Assembly (NCBI RefSeq): GCF_964199755.1
Contig: NC_133929.1
Location: forward strand, 1,736,001 to 1,800,000
Reading direction: 5' to 3'
Origin: Larus michahellis
Lineage: Eukaryota; Chordata; Aves; Charadriiformes; Laridae
DNA: 64,000 nt
Shown in pieces: positions 1 through 12,586 of the stretch (its first letter is position 1; the number at the start of each line of letters is the position of its first letter). The notes under the pieces were generated by a model that was given only the letters and a program-made list of their open reading frames with translations, had not been told where the DNA came from and did not search any database. A program made the position numbers and the translations under genes.

Positions 1-101
1 ACTCTGTTCCCTATGTTCTGTTAGATCATACCTCCTATCCAGCAAGTATATTGAAGTTGAGTGTTTTTCATCAACCATATTTAATCAGGCAAGATCTATT
101 T

Positions 102-256
102 ACAGAATCACAGAACGGTTGAGGTTGGAAGGGACTTCTGGAGGTCATCTGGTCCAACCCCCCTCCTCAAGCAGAATCACCTACAGCCAGTTGCTCAGGA
201 CCATGTCCAGACAGCTTTTGAATATCTCCAAGGATGGAGATTCCTCAACGTCTCTC
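102..256 (-). mobile_element. CR1 LINE, 3'-end fragment
   Basis: The sequence starts with ACAGAATCACAGAACGG and GGTTGGAAGGGACTTCTGGAGGTCATCTGGTCC-type 3' UTR, the reverse complement of a CR1 3' terminus. It then runs into the last codons of ORF2 (tccaaggatggagattcctc). It is a heavily 5'-truncated copy of about 155 bp with no coding capacity. Confidence 0.85.
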
Positions 257-542
257 TTATAATTGGCATTCATTAAAGCTCTTTCATAAGTCAGGGCAAT
301 AGGCCTCCTATATTTTATTTCCTATTAAAGGAGTGTCCATATTTTAGAATGAAAAAGCCAAAACTAATCTCCATATGTGCAAATTTGCTTTAATGAGAAC
401 TCCCAGTTTCATTGTTTCATCACCTCCAAACACACACCGAAGACACTGGGTTTCATAAGACTCTACTAAAATTTTACCTTTTCCTTAGTGCCATGACAGA
501 TCTACAAGATGGGATAAAGCGGTGAAGAGAGGAGCAAGAAAC

Positions 543-1142
543 TGTGATGGTTTTGGCTGTGACAGAGTTAATTTTCTTACTAGCAGCTGGTATGGGGCTA
601 TGTTTTGGATTTGTGCTGGAAACAGTATTGATAACACACTGATGCTTTAGTTATTGCTGAGCAGTGCTTACGCAGCATCAAAGCCTTTTCCGCTTCTCAC
701 ACTGCCCCACCAGCAAGTAGGCTGGGGGTGCATAAGAAACTGGGAGGGGACAGAGCTGGGACAGCTGACCACAACTGACGAAAGGGATATTCCATACCAT
801 ATGATGTCATGCTCAGCAATAAAAGGAGGAGGAGGAAGGGGGGGGGCATTCGAAGCAATGGTATTTGTCTTCCCAAGTAACCGTTATGTGTGATGGAGCC
901 CCGTTTTCCTGGAGATGGATGAACATCTGCCTGCAGATGGGAAGCAGTGAATGAATTCCTTGTTTTGCTTTGCTTGCGCGCACAGCTTTTGCTTTACCTA
1001 TTAAACTGTCTTTATGTCAACCCACAAGTTTTCTCACTTTTACTCTTCTGATTCTCTCCCCCATCCCACCGCCGGGGGGAGGTGAGTGAGCAAACAAGCA
1101 GCTGTGCGGTGCTTAGTTGTCAGCTGTAGTTAAAACACAACA
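543..1142 (+). mobile_element. Solo LTR, ERVL-like (LTR-A)
   Basis: About 600 bp bounded by TGTGATGGTTTTGGC and ...TTAAAACACAACA (TG...CA). A TATA-like aataaaagg lies near 818-826, and the U3/R text (ggatattccataccatatg) recurs in the LTR near 37230. Flanking pentamers gaaac (538-542) and ggaac (1143-1147) look like a 5-bp target duplication with one change. No internal retroviral sequence follows, so it is a solo LTR left by LTR-LTR recombination. The short ORF inside it is not a gene. Confidence 0.8.
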
Positions 1143-1423
1143 GGAACAAAACTGGTAATGACTGCTGCTAGATTCCCCCCCCCCAATATTCTCATCAACA
1201 AATCTGCCTCCCACTAAGCTTATTTAGCTTTATTTTCCAACACTAACTAACTAAAGAAGTTTCATAAGTCAGTCCAACACTGAAGTTTGGCAGCAGATAC
1301 GGTGAATACACATTCATCATACGATGACATTTTTTCAGCTAATGTTATACGATGATATAGAAAGGCACTGTAGCAGAGACAGGGGTGTTTTTCTTCATAG
1401 CAGGTTCTGGACTACAACAGAAC

Positions 1424-1714
1424 AGAATAGAATCATAGAATTGCTGAGGTTGGAAGGGACCTTTAAGATCATCAAGTCCAACCATTAACCTACCCTGACA
1501 AAAACCACTTCTAAACCATGTCCCTAAGTACCACATCTACCCTTTTTTTAAACACCTCCAGGGATGGTGAATCCACCACCTCCCTGGGCAGCTTATTCCA
1601 ATGTTTAATAACCCTTTCAGTGAAAAAATGTTTCCTAATATCCAATCTAAACCTCCCCTGACATAACTTGAACCCGTTTCCTCTTGTCCTATCACTTGTC
1701 ACCAGGGAGAAGAG
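1424..1714 (-). mobile_element. CR1 LINE, 3' fragment
   Basis: 3' tail AATCATAGAATTGC, 3' UTR, and the last ~60 codons of ORF2 on the minus strand. The tail-end motif [10 protein letters not shown] is typical of the CR1 RT C-terminus. It closely resembles the 3' ends of the copies at 10408-11885 and 17983-24426, so it belongs to the same subfamily. It is 5'-truncated at about 290 bp. Confidence 0.9.
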
Positions 1715-4700
1715 GAATATTTTGCCTTGGTCTTCCCCTTCTACTTATATTGCATATAGGAAACCTGTCAGAGTGAGATTAAGTCATACTTAGTTGCTTA
1801 TTTCACAGTATGTGAATATGCAATGAAGATTCCAGGTCTAGCTGCAGTAAGTCTTCCCTCCTGATGCCCACTGCATACTGATAGTAGAAATCGATCTGCC
1901 AATAAAAGCTTCTCCAGGAAGGAGAAGGTGGTTTCTTTCATCAAGAATAAACTCACGTTTTGATTCAAATTAAAGATGACACAACCCAGGCAGGCATCTA
2001 AATGTCCATCAGCTATTAGTTCACATTATACATACACTTTAATAGGAGGCAAGAACACGGGCAGTCTTGAATACTGAGTTATATACAATGAGGGTGCTAC
2101 ATGGTGTTGAAGCTTATAGTGTTTTCTCATTCAGATCACTCAGTGATTGAAACAAACAGTTACTGATATCTAAACATAGCTTGAAATCTTTCATGATACT
2201 TAAGAAGTATTTGAAGTTAAGAAGTATTTGAAGTTAAGAAGTATTTGAATGAAGAATCATCCAAAATGAATAGGATTGTTAGCAAAATGTATCCTATGAG
2301 AAAAATTGTTATTTTGAAAAGTGTTTTTAGACACTAAGTGACAAGAATATAACACGGTGGACATGGTCAGCTTGATGTTCAGACTCACAAATATCCAATC
2401 AATTCTCCCAAAATGCATTCTGTAAATACCTTTGGAGTCAGTGCAGACCCAAAGAACAAAACATGATGGTACAATTTAGCCTCTCATTACAATTGTGCTT
2501 CTAGCAATAGCACCAAGAAAACCAGCATCCTGCTTCCTAAGGCAGGAATCCACTGTCCAGAATTGAGAAATAATATTTCAAATGGCATCATTGGTTTCTG
2601 TTACTCAATTTTTCTTAACAGAGGTAGGAAAATGAGTGAAAGACATCCTAAGAGGACTCAGTGTAAGAGTATGTTCTGCAGCTTTAAGATGTAGTAGTCT
2701 GTCTCTTGAGAAGAATCCCTTAATAGTAATGGAGAAGGCATTATATAATTTTGTTAGATAGAGAGCCCAGCAGAGACAAGCACAAGGAAGTTGCAGTATC
2801 AGAGGATATCCACTTCAGTTTCTGCTCTTACTTCACTATTAGAGGACTCCTCAGATGATTTGTGTAGCTAAACAGTAACACCTTAAAACTTTTCTAAGTT
2901 TCTGAGGAGCCTTTCTTAAGCCTTAACACCAACTCTGCTTTTAAGAGCAAGAAGTCTTAAGGGTCTTGTAGAGTAGTCTCTCTTCTGTTTGCTCTGTCAT
3001 TCTTTGCATCCCTCAAATTGGTTAACAGATCTTTCAAATAAAGTATCTTTCAGAGTACTCCTAGAAGATGTGAACTCTGACTTATTGACTCCCTGGCCTA
3101 GATGAAATACCAAGCATATAGATTCTTCAGTGAGATTTTCTCCAGATGTGACCCCAGGACTTCTGAATCCTCATCTTAAAATGATTCTCAAATCTTCAAA
3201 ATCTTCTCTGTTCTTTCCCATCATTTTCACACCAGATGTTTGGCCTAACTAACCTCATTATATAAATAAAGTAAAATTAAATAAAGTAAAAATAAGTTTA
3301 CTTTTATTAGGTGAATGAAGGTGGTGGGGTTTTTTTTATTTCTTTTCTGTGCCAATCATCCCTTTCTAAAACAACATTCTTCTGCTGTGACCCAGTGCCT
3401 TATTAGCATTTACATTATTTTTATATCAAAGCATTGGGCTACATATGGCTAATTGCTATATTGTTTTTAAACGATAGTGTTTAAAGTCACAGAAATACAC
3501 ACTTGCAACTGAAACCACTTTCCTAAGGATTTTTCATATGAGGTAAACACTTATGTATTTTTCCATTTCCATTTCCAGGAAAAACTGATCCTAAGAGAGG
3601 AAATGAGTCTGGTTACATGCTCAGTTCACAGTGGTGTGACTAATTATTTCTTTTAAAACATATTATGTGACCATATAAACCTTTGTGTTTTTAAGAAGCC
3701 ACACTAAAAATACCATTGTTTTCTTGACTGCTTGAGACTTAAGATAACAAGGACCTGTTCTTGTAAATGCTATCACACTTATTGCTCACTATGAGCTGTC
3801 CTGAAATCACAAATCTTTTATAGTATTACTACACTGCATTTACAGGACTATAAACCAGAATAGTGCATTTCAAAACAAAAATCAAATTTCAGTACTGTAA
3901 CCTGTAGTAAAACAGTAACGCTGAAATAGAGACCTTCAAAACCAAATCTTTGAAAGGTAAATGGTTTCTAAGCGTTCTTTCTTACTGAAAAGAAGATTCT
4001 GATAATTAAGTTAATGATAGACACTAGTAATCACCATACAATGTGGTCTAAGGAATTTGAAGAATATTTTGATTGCCGAATTAATCACTGAAATGACTGT
4101 TCTTAATAGAGTAGCAATTCTAACCTCAAAATGATTCAAAACCAAAACAAATGAAGATAAAACAGAAACCCTATAAGGATTTGAGATTGGAGTAGTTCAT
4201 ACTGACAAATTCAGGATATTCATAGATAAGCTGCACAATGCAAAACGGAGAGAGAAGAATGCGCCAAAACGCAAGTATGAGAATCTGTCTCACAACTCAA
4301 AATAACGAGAATGAAATAAAATTAGGAGCCTATTCTGCCTTTTTTATGCTATTTGCTAGCACAAAATCAATTAGGCACTTGCAGTAACTATTTGTTTGAC
4401 TTGGGGACACCGCTAACCAAGTTTTATCCTTAAAGCACTTTGGGCATATATGCATTGTATGTATGAGCTCCAAGAAAAAAAAATGCACAGTTTGGACATC
4501 AAAACCATCATAATGTCCAAAATATGAACTTTTTTGCTTCTTAGTCATTCATTTTCTTCTGATATCATCACATGGTCCAGAATCATACTTTCTGTTGGAT
4601 TCAATACAGAATGATTTTTATGCCTTCAACTTCAATAACGAGGACCTGTATGGCTTTCCTCATCTACATTTGAGGTCTCTGTATTTGCATGTTACAAATT

Positions 4701-6220
4701 GGGAAATAGAGATTTGTCTGAGGTACGTTCTCCTGTTTTCAATAACAGAAGGTTTCTATAATTCCTAAAAGGTAAAAATAGAAAAACAATAATATTAAGG
4801 GGTACACAGTTGCAACATTTTGTGATTATCACTGCAGTTTACAACTGACAATAATGAAACAATAAGATTTTGGTTGTTCACTTTATGCCAAAGTAGTTCT
4901 TACATAAGTGCTTTTTACGTAATAAGAAGCAAAATTAGTTTGTTTGAAATGCCAGGAAGAAAATAAAAACAATACATGTCTTATTCTATACAATGAAGCA
5001 TCAAAAGGAAATATACACTGTTTTTACAACATCAGGCTTCAGAAAGAGGACATTTGATATTTAGAATAGATTCTATGGAATTAATTATTGCATGTTCCAT
5101 TTTAATTAGAAGAGCACTGCTCTAATCAAGTATTTTAAAAATTCTACTCACTGTTCACTTGCACAGGTGATGTGGCTTGTTTCTATTCATAGCTCTGTAT
5201 GAAAAAACATCTTTCCTTTGGCTTACACTTCATTGAAGATGCTACAACAATATTTTTGTTTATTTCTCTCTCAAACTCATATTTGGCAAGATACTTTATT
5301 TCATCGTATTCCAATCCAAACACAAAACCCTCCTATTTGCACATGCAAATTAAAACATCTTTAGCTTACTTATAATTTACATAAAGCGCTTGAGTTCTAG
5401 AAAAATGGAGCCAGAAGTCTAGATCAGTATTTTGATAACCCATAGAGACACCAAACTTTGAGCAATGCCATTTCTTGATCATGCTTTGTGACAGTTCTAA
5501 TGGAAAGTTTATGTACTCTGTCAACTCCCCCTTACCTTGACCAGTCTTTTGTATTACTCAAACTCTCAGACTCATTTCAAAAAGCTTTCCAAGACCTTTA
5601 AATTTGACTCTACTTGAAAACAGATAAACACATAATGTGAATATAGAGCTTACATTAATGGTGCAAGCTTTACATTTTTAAAGGGCTTATTTATTTTGTT
5701 ATAGAAGAGCTCAAATATATACTTTAAAGAAGAAAATCATAAAATCTCTTCTTTCCTGTGACTATAAGGGAAAGGAGATATGCATTTTAAATGCTAAAAA
5801 AATGCAGCATACTGCTAGAATGTACCTACTGTATACGAACAGTACTGTATACATCAAAGCAGATCTTAAACACAATGACTGAAGTGCATCTGCATAGATA
5901 CTAGCTAATATTGGGGGATCCTGGGAACATTGGATGGTGTGAAACAGAAAAAATACTGCAAATATAGAAATGTAGTAAATTAGCTTAGGTAAAAAAAAAA
6001 AGTATGTCCTCATTAATTCATTAATTTAGTTAGAGTAAACATGCAATAGTGGATGCATTCTTGTCAGAAAAGGAGGTTGTTTTTAAAAACCTAAGTATCT
6101 CCTAAGAACAAGTTGATGTATTTGAATTTATTAAATATAATAATAGAATGCATGAGCAAAATAAGTATTGTTTTAAATATGTATCTGACTTCCGATAGTA
6201 GTGCTGAACAAGCACCATGA
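1715..6220. other. AT-rich DNA, no gene recognised
   Basis: About 4.5 kb of AT-rich sequence. ORFs are short and show no family motif or codon signal that I can recognise, and I see no exon with convincing splice sites. The only structure noted is a small 17-bp tandem repeat near 2202. Probably intergenic. Confidence 0.6.
2202..2249. repeat. 17-bp tandem repeat, about 2.8 copies
   Basis: The unit aagaagtatttgaagtt is repeated head to tail twice exactly, followed by a partial third copy. It is a minisatellite-like local duplication in otherwise unique AT-rich DNA. Confidence 0.9.
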
Positions 6221-9200
6221 AATCATAGAATCATAGAATCATTTAGGTTGGAAAACACCCTTGGGATCATCGAGTCCGATCATCAACCCCACTCTACAAA
6301 GGTCTCCCCTACACCATATCCCCTAACACCACATCTAAACGACTCTTAAACACATCCAGGGATGGTGACTCCGCCACCTCCCTGGGCAGCCTATTCCAGT
6401 GTCTGACCACTCTTTCTGGGAAGAATTTTATCCTGATGTCCAGTCTAAACCTACCCTGCTGCAGCTTGAAGCCATTCCCTCTTGTTCTATTGCTAATTAC
6501 CTGTGAGAAGAGACCAGCACCAACCTCTCTACAATGTCCTTTCAAGTAGTTGTAGAGAGCGATGAGGTCTCCCCTCAGCGTCCTCTTCCTCAAACTAAAC
6601 AGTCCCAGCTCCTTCAATCGCTCCTCGTAAGATTTATTCTGCAGGCCCTTCACCAGCTTCGTTGCCCTCCTCTGCGCTCGCTCCAGCACCTCGATCTCTC
6701 TCTCTCGTATTGAGGTGCCCAGAACTGGACACAATATTCAAGGTTTGGCCTCACCAGTGTAGAGTACAGGGGGACAATCACCTCCCTCCTTCTGATGGTC
6801 ACACTATTTCTAATACAAGCCAGGGTGCCATTGGCCCTCTTGGCCACCTGGGCACACTGCTGGCTCATGTTCAGCCGCTTGTCAATTAGAACCCCCAGGT
6901 CCTTTTCTGCCGGGCAGCTCTCCAGCCACACTTCCCCAAGCCTGTAGCGATGCATGGGGTTGTTGTGGCCCAAGTGCAGGACCCGGCACTTGGCCTTGTT
7001 GAAGCTCATACCGTTAGCATTGGCCCATCGGTCCAATCTATCCAAGTCTCTCTGTAGAGCCTCCCTATCCTCATGTAGATCAACACTCCCGCTTAGCTTC
7101 GTGTCATCTGCGAACTTGCTGATGATACACTCTATGTCCTTCTCAAGGTCATCAATAAAGATGTTAAACAGAAATGGTCCCAACACTGAGCCCTGAGGGA
7201 CACCGCTTGTGACCGGCCGCCAGCTGGATTTAACTCCATTGACCACCACTCTTTGGGACCGCCCATCCAGCCAGTGCTTGATCCAGCAGATCGTATGCTC
7301 ATCCAGGCCATGAGCCGCCGGTTTTTCCATGAGAATTCTATGGGGGACAGTGTCAAATGCTTTTCGAAAGTCTAGGTAGACAATATCCACAGCCTTTCCC
7401 TCGGCCAATAATCGGGTCATCTTGTCGTAGAAGGAGATCGGGTTGGTCAGGCAGGACCTGCCTTTCATAAACCCATGCTGACTAGGCCCGATCCCCTGCT
7501 TGTCCGTTATATGACTTGTAATGGCACTCAAGATGATCTGCTCCATGACCTTCCCTGCTCCCGAGGTCAGACTGACAGGCCTATAGTTTCCCGGATCCTC
7601 CTTTCTGCCTTTCTTGTAGATGGGTGCTACGTTTGCTACCCTCCAGGCCATTGGGACCTCCCCAGTTAGCCATGACTTCAGGTAGATCATGGAAAGCGAC
7701 TTGGCGAGCACGTCTGCCAACTCTTTCAGCACTCTTGGATGTAACCCATCCGGTCCCATAGACTTGTGGGCATCCAAGCGGTGTAGCAGGTCACTGATCA
7801 CTTCCTCTTTAATTGTGATGACCTCGTTCAGCTTCCCCTCCCTGTCTCCCAGCTCATGAGGCTGGGTGCCCAGCGAACAGCTAGTTCCACTGCTAAAGAC
7901 TGAGGCAAAGTAGGCATTGAGCACCTCAGCCTTTTCCTCATCCTTTGTGACTATGTTTCCCTCTGCATCCAATAAGGGAGGGAGATTTTCCCTAACCCTC
8001 CTTTGTTGTTAATGAATTTATAGAAACATTTTTTGTTATCCTTAACGGCTGTAGCTAGGTTGAGCTCTAGCTGCGCTTTGGCTCTCCTAATTTTCTCCCT
8101 GCATAGCTGCACTACATCTTTATAGTCTTCATGAGAGACCTTCCCCCTCTTCCAAAGGTCATAGACTCTCCTTTTGTTCTTGAGGTCCAGCCAAAGGTCC
8201 CTATTTAGCCAGGCCGGTCTCCTTCCCTGCCTACTTGTTTTTCGGCACACGGGGACAGCCTCCTCCTGTGCCTTTAAGACTTCTCTCTTGAAGTATGTCC
8301 AGCCTTCCTGGGCTCCTATATCCTTCAGGGCAGCCTCCCAAGGGATTTTGTCCAGCAGTCTTCTGAACAGGTCAAAATTTGCCCTCCGGAAGTCTAAGGT
8401 GGCAGTTTTACTAACCCCTCTCCTTGTTTCCCCAAGAATCAGAAATTCGATCATCTCATGATCACTGTGCCCTAGACGGCCACCAACCTTTACTTCCCCC
8501 ACAAGTTCTTCCCTGTTCACAAGAGGCAGGTCCAGGAGGGCACCTTCCCTGGTCGGCTCACTTACCAGCTGTGTGAGGAAGTTATCTTCCACACATTCCA
8601 GGAACCTCCTGGATTGTTCCCTCTCTGCTGTGTTGTATTCCCAGCAGAGAGCCGGGAGGTTGAAGTCCCCCCACAAGAACAACAGCAAGTGACCGCGAGA
8701 TTTCCCCCAGCTGCTTATAGAAAGCTTCATCCGCCTCACTGCTTTGGTCAGGAGGTCTGTAGCAGACTCCCACAGCGATATCAGCTTTATCGGCCCTTAA
8801 CCTAATCCAAACACTCTCCACCCCATCATCACTATACTTGATTTCCGAGCTCTCATAGCATTCTCTAACATACAGGGCCACTCCTCCGCCTCTCCTTTCC
8901 TGTCTGTCCCTCCTGAAGAGCTTGTAGCCATCGATTGTGGCACTCCAGTCGTGTGAGGCATCCCACCACGTTTCTGTGATAGCCACTATGTCATAGTTTC
9001 CCTGGTGCATCATGGCTTCAAGCTCCCCCTGTTTGTTGCGCATACTGCGTGCATTGGTATAGATGCACTTCAGATGTGCCAGTGACTCCAGCACCTTTTT
9101 GTGAGTGTGGGCCCCATTTCCCACCAGACCCCTCCCAGGTGCTTCCATGATTTCTAAATGTCTGTCCCTTCTCTCAAATGAAATGGCAGAGTGAGAGTCC

Positions 9201-9311
9201 TCGCTAGTCCACCATCCTTCAAGCCCTGGCATGCCTCCCTTGGGTTTAGTCCTGACAGGCCCAGTTATCTCCCCTTCCCCCCTCATATCTAGTTTAAAGC
9301 CCTGTCAAAGC
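6221..9311 (-). mobile_element. CR1 LINE, ORF2-complete copy (CR1-3)
   Basis: Minus-strand CR1 starting (3' end) with AATCATAGAATCATAGAATC and reaching the ORF1/ORF2 boundary near 9311, where the homology to full-length CR1 stops. It holds all of ORF2 but only the last few codons of ORF1. It is the same subfamily as the copy in 37276-40202, and the two are nearly identical where they overlap. It looks fairly young, with only a few small frame-disrupting indels. Confidence 0.92.
6309..9286 (-). pseudogene. CR1 ORF2 (APE endonuclease + reverse transcriptase), frameshifted
   Basis: The ORF2 polyprotein nicks target DNA and reverse-transcribes CR1 RNA. The endonuclease part (about 8100-9286) shows CIYTNARSMRNK, AITETWWD, RGGGVALYV and LGHSDHEMIEF. 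The RT part shows [26 protein letters not shown] and the catalytic SKFADDTKL. The start ATG (9286) lies 2 nt after the ORF1 stop. At least three frame breaks are visible: an extra G in a G-run near 8670 just before the GDFN-like motif, a shift near 7990, and an extra TC in the CT run near 6700. The last is absent from the related copy at 37740. The copy is therefore dead unless corrected. Confidence 0.9.
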
Positions 9312-10407
9312 CCCTCAAATGCTTGAGTCACGAAGCCACTTCCCTTCTTCTGTGAAGACTAAGACCCAAACAATCTAGAACAAAAACCCCAAAACAACCT
9401 AAAAAAACCACACAAGAAAACCCAACACAGATAAATACTGAAAAAAGTTTCCAAACATTTACTAAGGTTGATAAGCTATTTTAATCAAAAAGGTCAAAAA
9501 AAGTGAGTTATATAAGCAACAGTCTTAAGAAACAAATGCAGAAACTTCAAACAGTAATAGCCTCAAAGTGTTCAAATACAGACAACACTTTACTGTTCTT
9601 TAACACATTATTAACAATTCACAAGTTGCCTTATTTAGAGATGATCCCAACAAATTCATAAAAATCCCAGAAGTGTTCGCTATAAAGACAAATCACATTT
9701 TTGAAGTCTAACAGTCTGACAATACAACTATAAATTCAGTCTACTATTAGAGACAAGTAACTGTATTAATTTGTAAATAAAGAGATAAGCATTGTTTGTA
9801 ATGCACATCAAAAATCCACTAGCTAAGGAAATTGTGTCAAAATGTTTTGAAAGATCTACAGTCTCTGCAAAAACTAAACCTGTCAGTTAAGTATGGAAAA
9901 AGCATACGTGATAGTTTTATAACGCGTTAACTTCGTGACAACTTTGCACATGCCTGCCATTTCAACATTACTAATGCATTCAGAGCCAACGTCACAAAAA
10001 ATAGGAACAGGATTAACTTGAGGATGGACCAAAAAACTAAAAGCTAGCCACCCACTGCTTCAGGTGATCACTAGGAAAACGTGAAGCAACTTTCACAACA
10101 GTGGGAGCTTACAGAAGAACAGATCTCCTTTTTCTTACCGCTCCCTGCCACAATTGCTTTTGGTTTGCATAGAAAAGTGAATGTTGTGTTGGGTTTCAGT
10201 GGGCTCTTATTTTTTGGTTTAGCTATTAAAGTGAAAAAATACACTAGGAAACACTACAGTTTGTGTATTTGTATTTTAAGATAAATTCAAATGATAAAAG
10301 TTTCACATAAAAAGCATTCACTTCCATGTTTGCTTTCAATTATAACTTTTTGTTCATGACAGGTAGATTTTTAATTTCTTTTCCATATGTAACATATCAA
10401 GCTGTTT
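9312..10407. other. AT-rich spacer, nothing recognised
   Basis: About 1.1 kb of AT-rich DNA between two CR1 copies. There is no exon, RNA gene or repeat that I can support. Confidence 0.6.
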
Positions 10408-11885
10408 CTTTGCATCATTTATGAGCAGTCCTGGACAACCGGGGAGGTCCCAGTTGACTGGAGGTTAGCAAATGTGACACCCATCCACAAGAAGGGCCGG
10501 AAGGAGGATCCGGGGAACTACAGGCCAGTCAGTCTGACCTCGGTGCCTGGGAAGGTCATGGAACAGATCCTCCTCAGTGCCATTACACGGCACATGCAGG
10601 AGAACAGGGTGATCAGGCCCAGTCAGCATGGATTTGTGAAGGGCAGGTCATGCCTATCAAACCTAATATCCTTCTATGATAAGGTGACCCACTTAGTGGA
10701 TGAGGGAAAAGCTGTGGATGTTATCTACTTGGATTTTTGCAAAGCTTTTGACACTGTTTCCCACAGCATTCTCCTGGAGAAACTGGCTGCTCATGGCCTG
10801 GACAGGTGTACTCTTCGCTGGGTAAAAGAACTGGCTGGATGGCCGTGCCCAGAGAGTGGTGGTGAATGGAGTTAAATCCAGTTGGTGTCCGGTCACAAGT
10901 GGTGTCCCCCAGGGCTCGGTGCTGGGGCCAGTTCTCTTTAATATCTTTATCAATGATCTGGATGAAGGGATCGAATGCACCCTCAGTAAGTTCGCAGATG
11001 ACACTAAATTAGGCGGGCGCGTTGATCTGCTTGAGGGTAGGTTGGCTCTGCAGAGGGATCTGGACGAGCTGGACCGATGGGCTGAGACCAATGGTATGAG
11101 GTTCAACAAGGCCAAGTGCCGGGTCCTGCACTTGGGTCACAACAACCCCATGCAGCGCTACAGGATTGGGGCAGAGTGGCTCAAAAGCTGCCCGGCAGAA
11201 AAGGACCTGGGGGTGTTGGTGGACAGCCGGCTGAATATGAGCCAGCAGTGTGCCCAGGTGGCCAAGAAGGCCAACAGCATCCTAGTCTGTATTAGGAATA
11301 GTGTGGTGAGCCAGACTAGGGAAGTGATCATCCCCCTGTACTCGGCACTGGTGAGGCCCCACCTCGAGTACTGTGTTCAGTTTTGGGCCCCTCACTACAA
11401 GAAGGACATTGAGGTGTTGGAGCGTGTCCAGAGAAGGGCTACAAAGCTGGCGAGGGGTCTGGAGGACAAATCTTATGAAGAACGACTGAGGGAGCTGGGG
11501 TTGTTTAGCCTGGAGAAGAGGAGGCTGAGGGGAGACCTTATCACCCTCTACAACTACCTGAAAGGAGGTTGCAGAGAGATGGAGGCTGACCTCTTCTCCC
11601 TGGTGACAAGTGATAGGACAAGAGGAAACGGGTTCAAGTTATGTCAGGGGAGGTTTAGATTGGATATTAGGAAACATTTTTTCACTGAAAGGGTTATTAA
11701 ACATTGGAATAGGCTGCCCAGGGAGGTGGTGGATTCACCATCCCTGGAGGTGTTTAAAAAAAGGGTAGATGGGGCACTTAGGGACATGGTTTAGAAGTGG
11801 CTTTTGTCAGGGTAGGTTAAAGGTTGGACTTGATGATCTTAAAGGTCCCTTCCAACCTTAGCAATTCTATGATTCTATGATTCTA
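10408..11885 (+). mobile_element. CR1 LINE, 5'-truncated (CR1-4)
   Basis: Plus-strand copy starting inside the RT domain and ending with gcaattctatgattctatgattcta, the classic CR1 3' octamer tail. It is nearly identical to the 3' half of the full-length CR1 at 17983-24426, including a shared 1-bp RT frameshift, and is in inverted orientation to it. Confidence 0.93.
10474..11794 (+). pseudogene. CR1 ORF2 reverse transcriptase, partial and frameshifted
   Basis: RT fragment with [26 protein letters not shown] and [10 protein letters not shown], plus the C-terminal tail [18 protein letters not shown]. The frame breaks near 10830-10860, where the ggtaaaagaactgg form replaces the in-frame ggttaaaaactgg seen in other copies. 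Exactly the same break occurs in the copy at 18991-19010. Confidence 0.9.
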
Positions 11886-12276
11886 ATAACTGCATCAAGA
11901 AGTTCTGATTTTCTGTAGTTTCTTTTAGCCTGTATCCATGTTTTCAAGCATTCTTCCTAGACAAACATAGCCTCCTACTCAATGTATAGATTAATTTACC
12001 TCGCCAACCAGCTTACTGATAAGTACCTAATAGTGATTCTTCCACCAACTTAGAAAACTCATCAAGACTGGCTTAACATTGTTTCTTCAAGAAAGCAGAA
12101 GCTTGCTTATTTTTCTCCAAAGTAGAAAAACACGAAAAAAGTCAAACAACCCTCCTGCAAGTAGATGTATAACTATGAAATAACTAAACAGGACTCCATT
12201 TCAGTCTCTGTGGTATCAGTCCTTGAAGAAGTTTTAGCTCTTATTGCAGCATCTCCATCTAAATCCTGAAAGTCAG

Positions 12277-12586
12277 AGGTGGGGTCAGTCTCTCGGTCTC
12301 TCCTCCCAAGTAACAGGCGATAGGATAAGAGGAAACAGCCTCAGGTTGCACCAGGGGAGGTTTAAACTGGATATTCGGAAAAATTTTTACAACAAAAGGG
12401 TTATCAAGCATTGGAACAGGCTGCCCAGGGAAGTGGTTGAGGCACCATCCCTGGAGGTATTTAAAAGACAGGTAGACATAGCGCTTAGAGATATGGTTTA
12501 GTGATGGTTTTTGTCAGAGTTAGGTTGATGGTTGGACTAGATGATCTGAAAGGTCCCTTCCAACCTAGGCGATTCTATGATTCTAT
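12277..12586 (+). mobile_element. CR1 LINE, 3' fragment (CR1-5)
   Basis: The last ~70 ORF2 codons ([18 protein letters not shown]) and 3' UTR, ending gcgattctatgattctata. 5'-truncated at about 310 bp. Divergent from CR1-4. Confidence 0.9.

Noticed and set aside
654..893. Short ORF in LTR-A
   Set aside because: It lies wholly within a solo LTR and has no recognisable domain.
1715..6220. C9orf40 or TRPM6 homologs, neighbours of CARNMT1 in human
   Set aside because: No exon wording for either could be recognised in the left half of the window.
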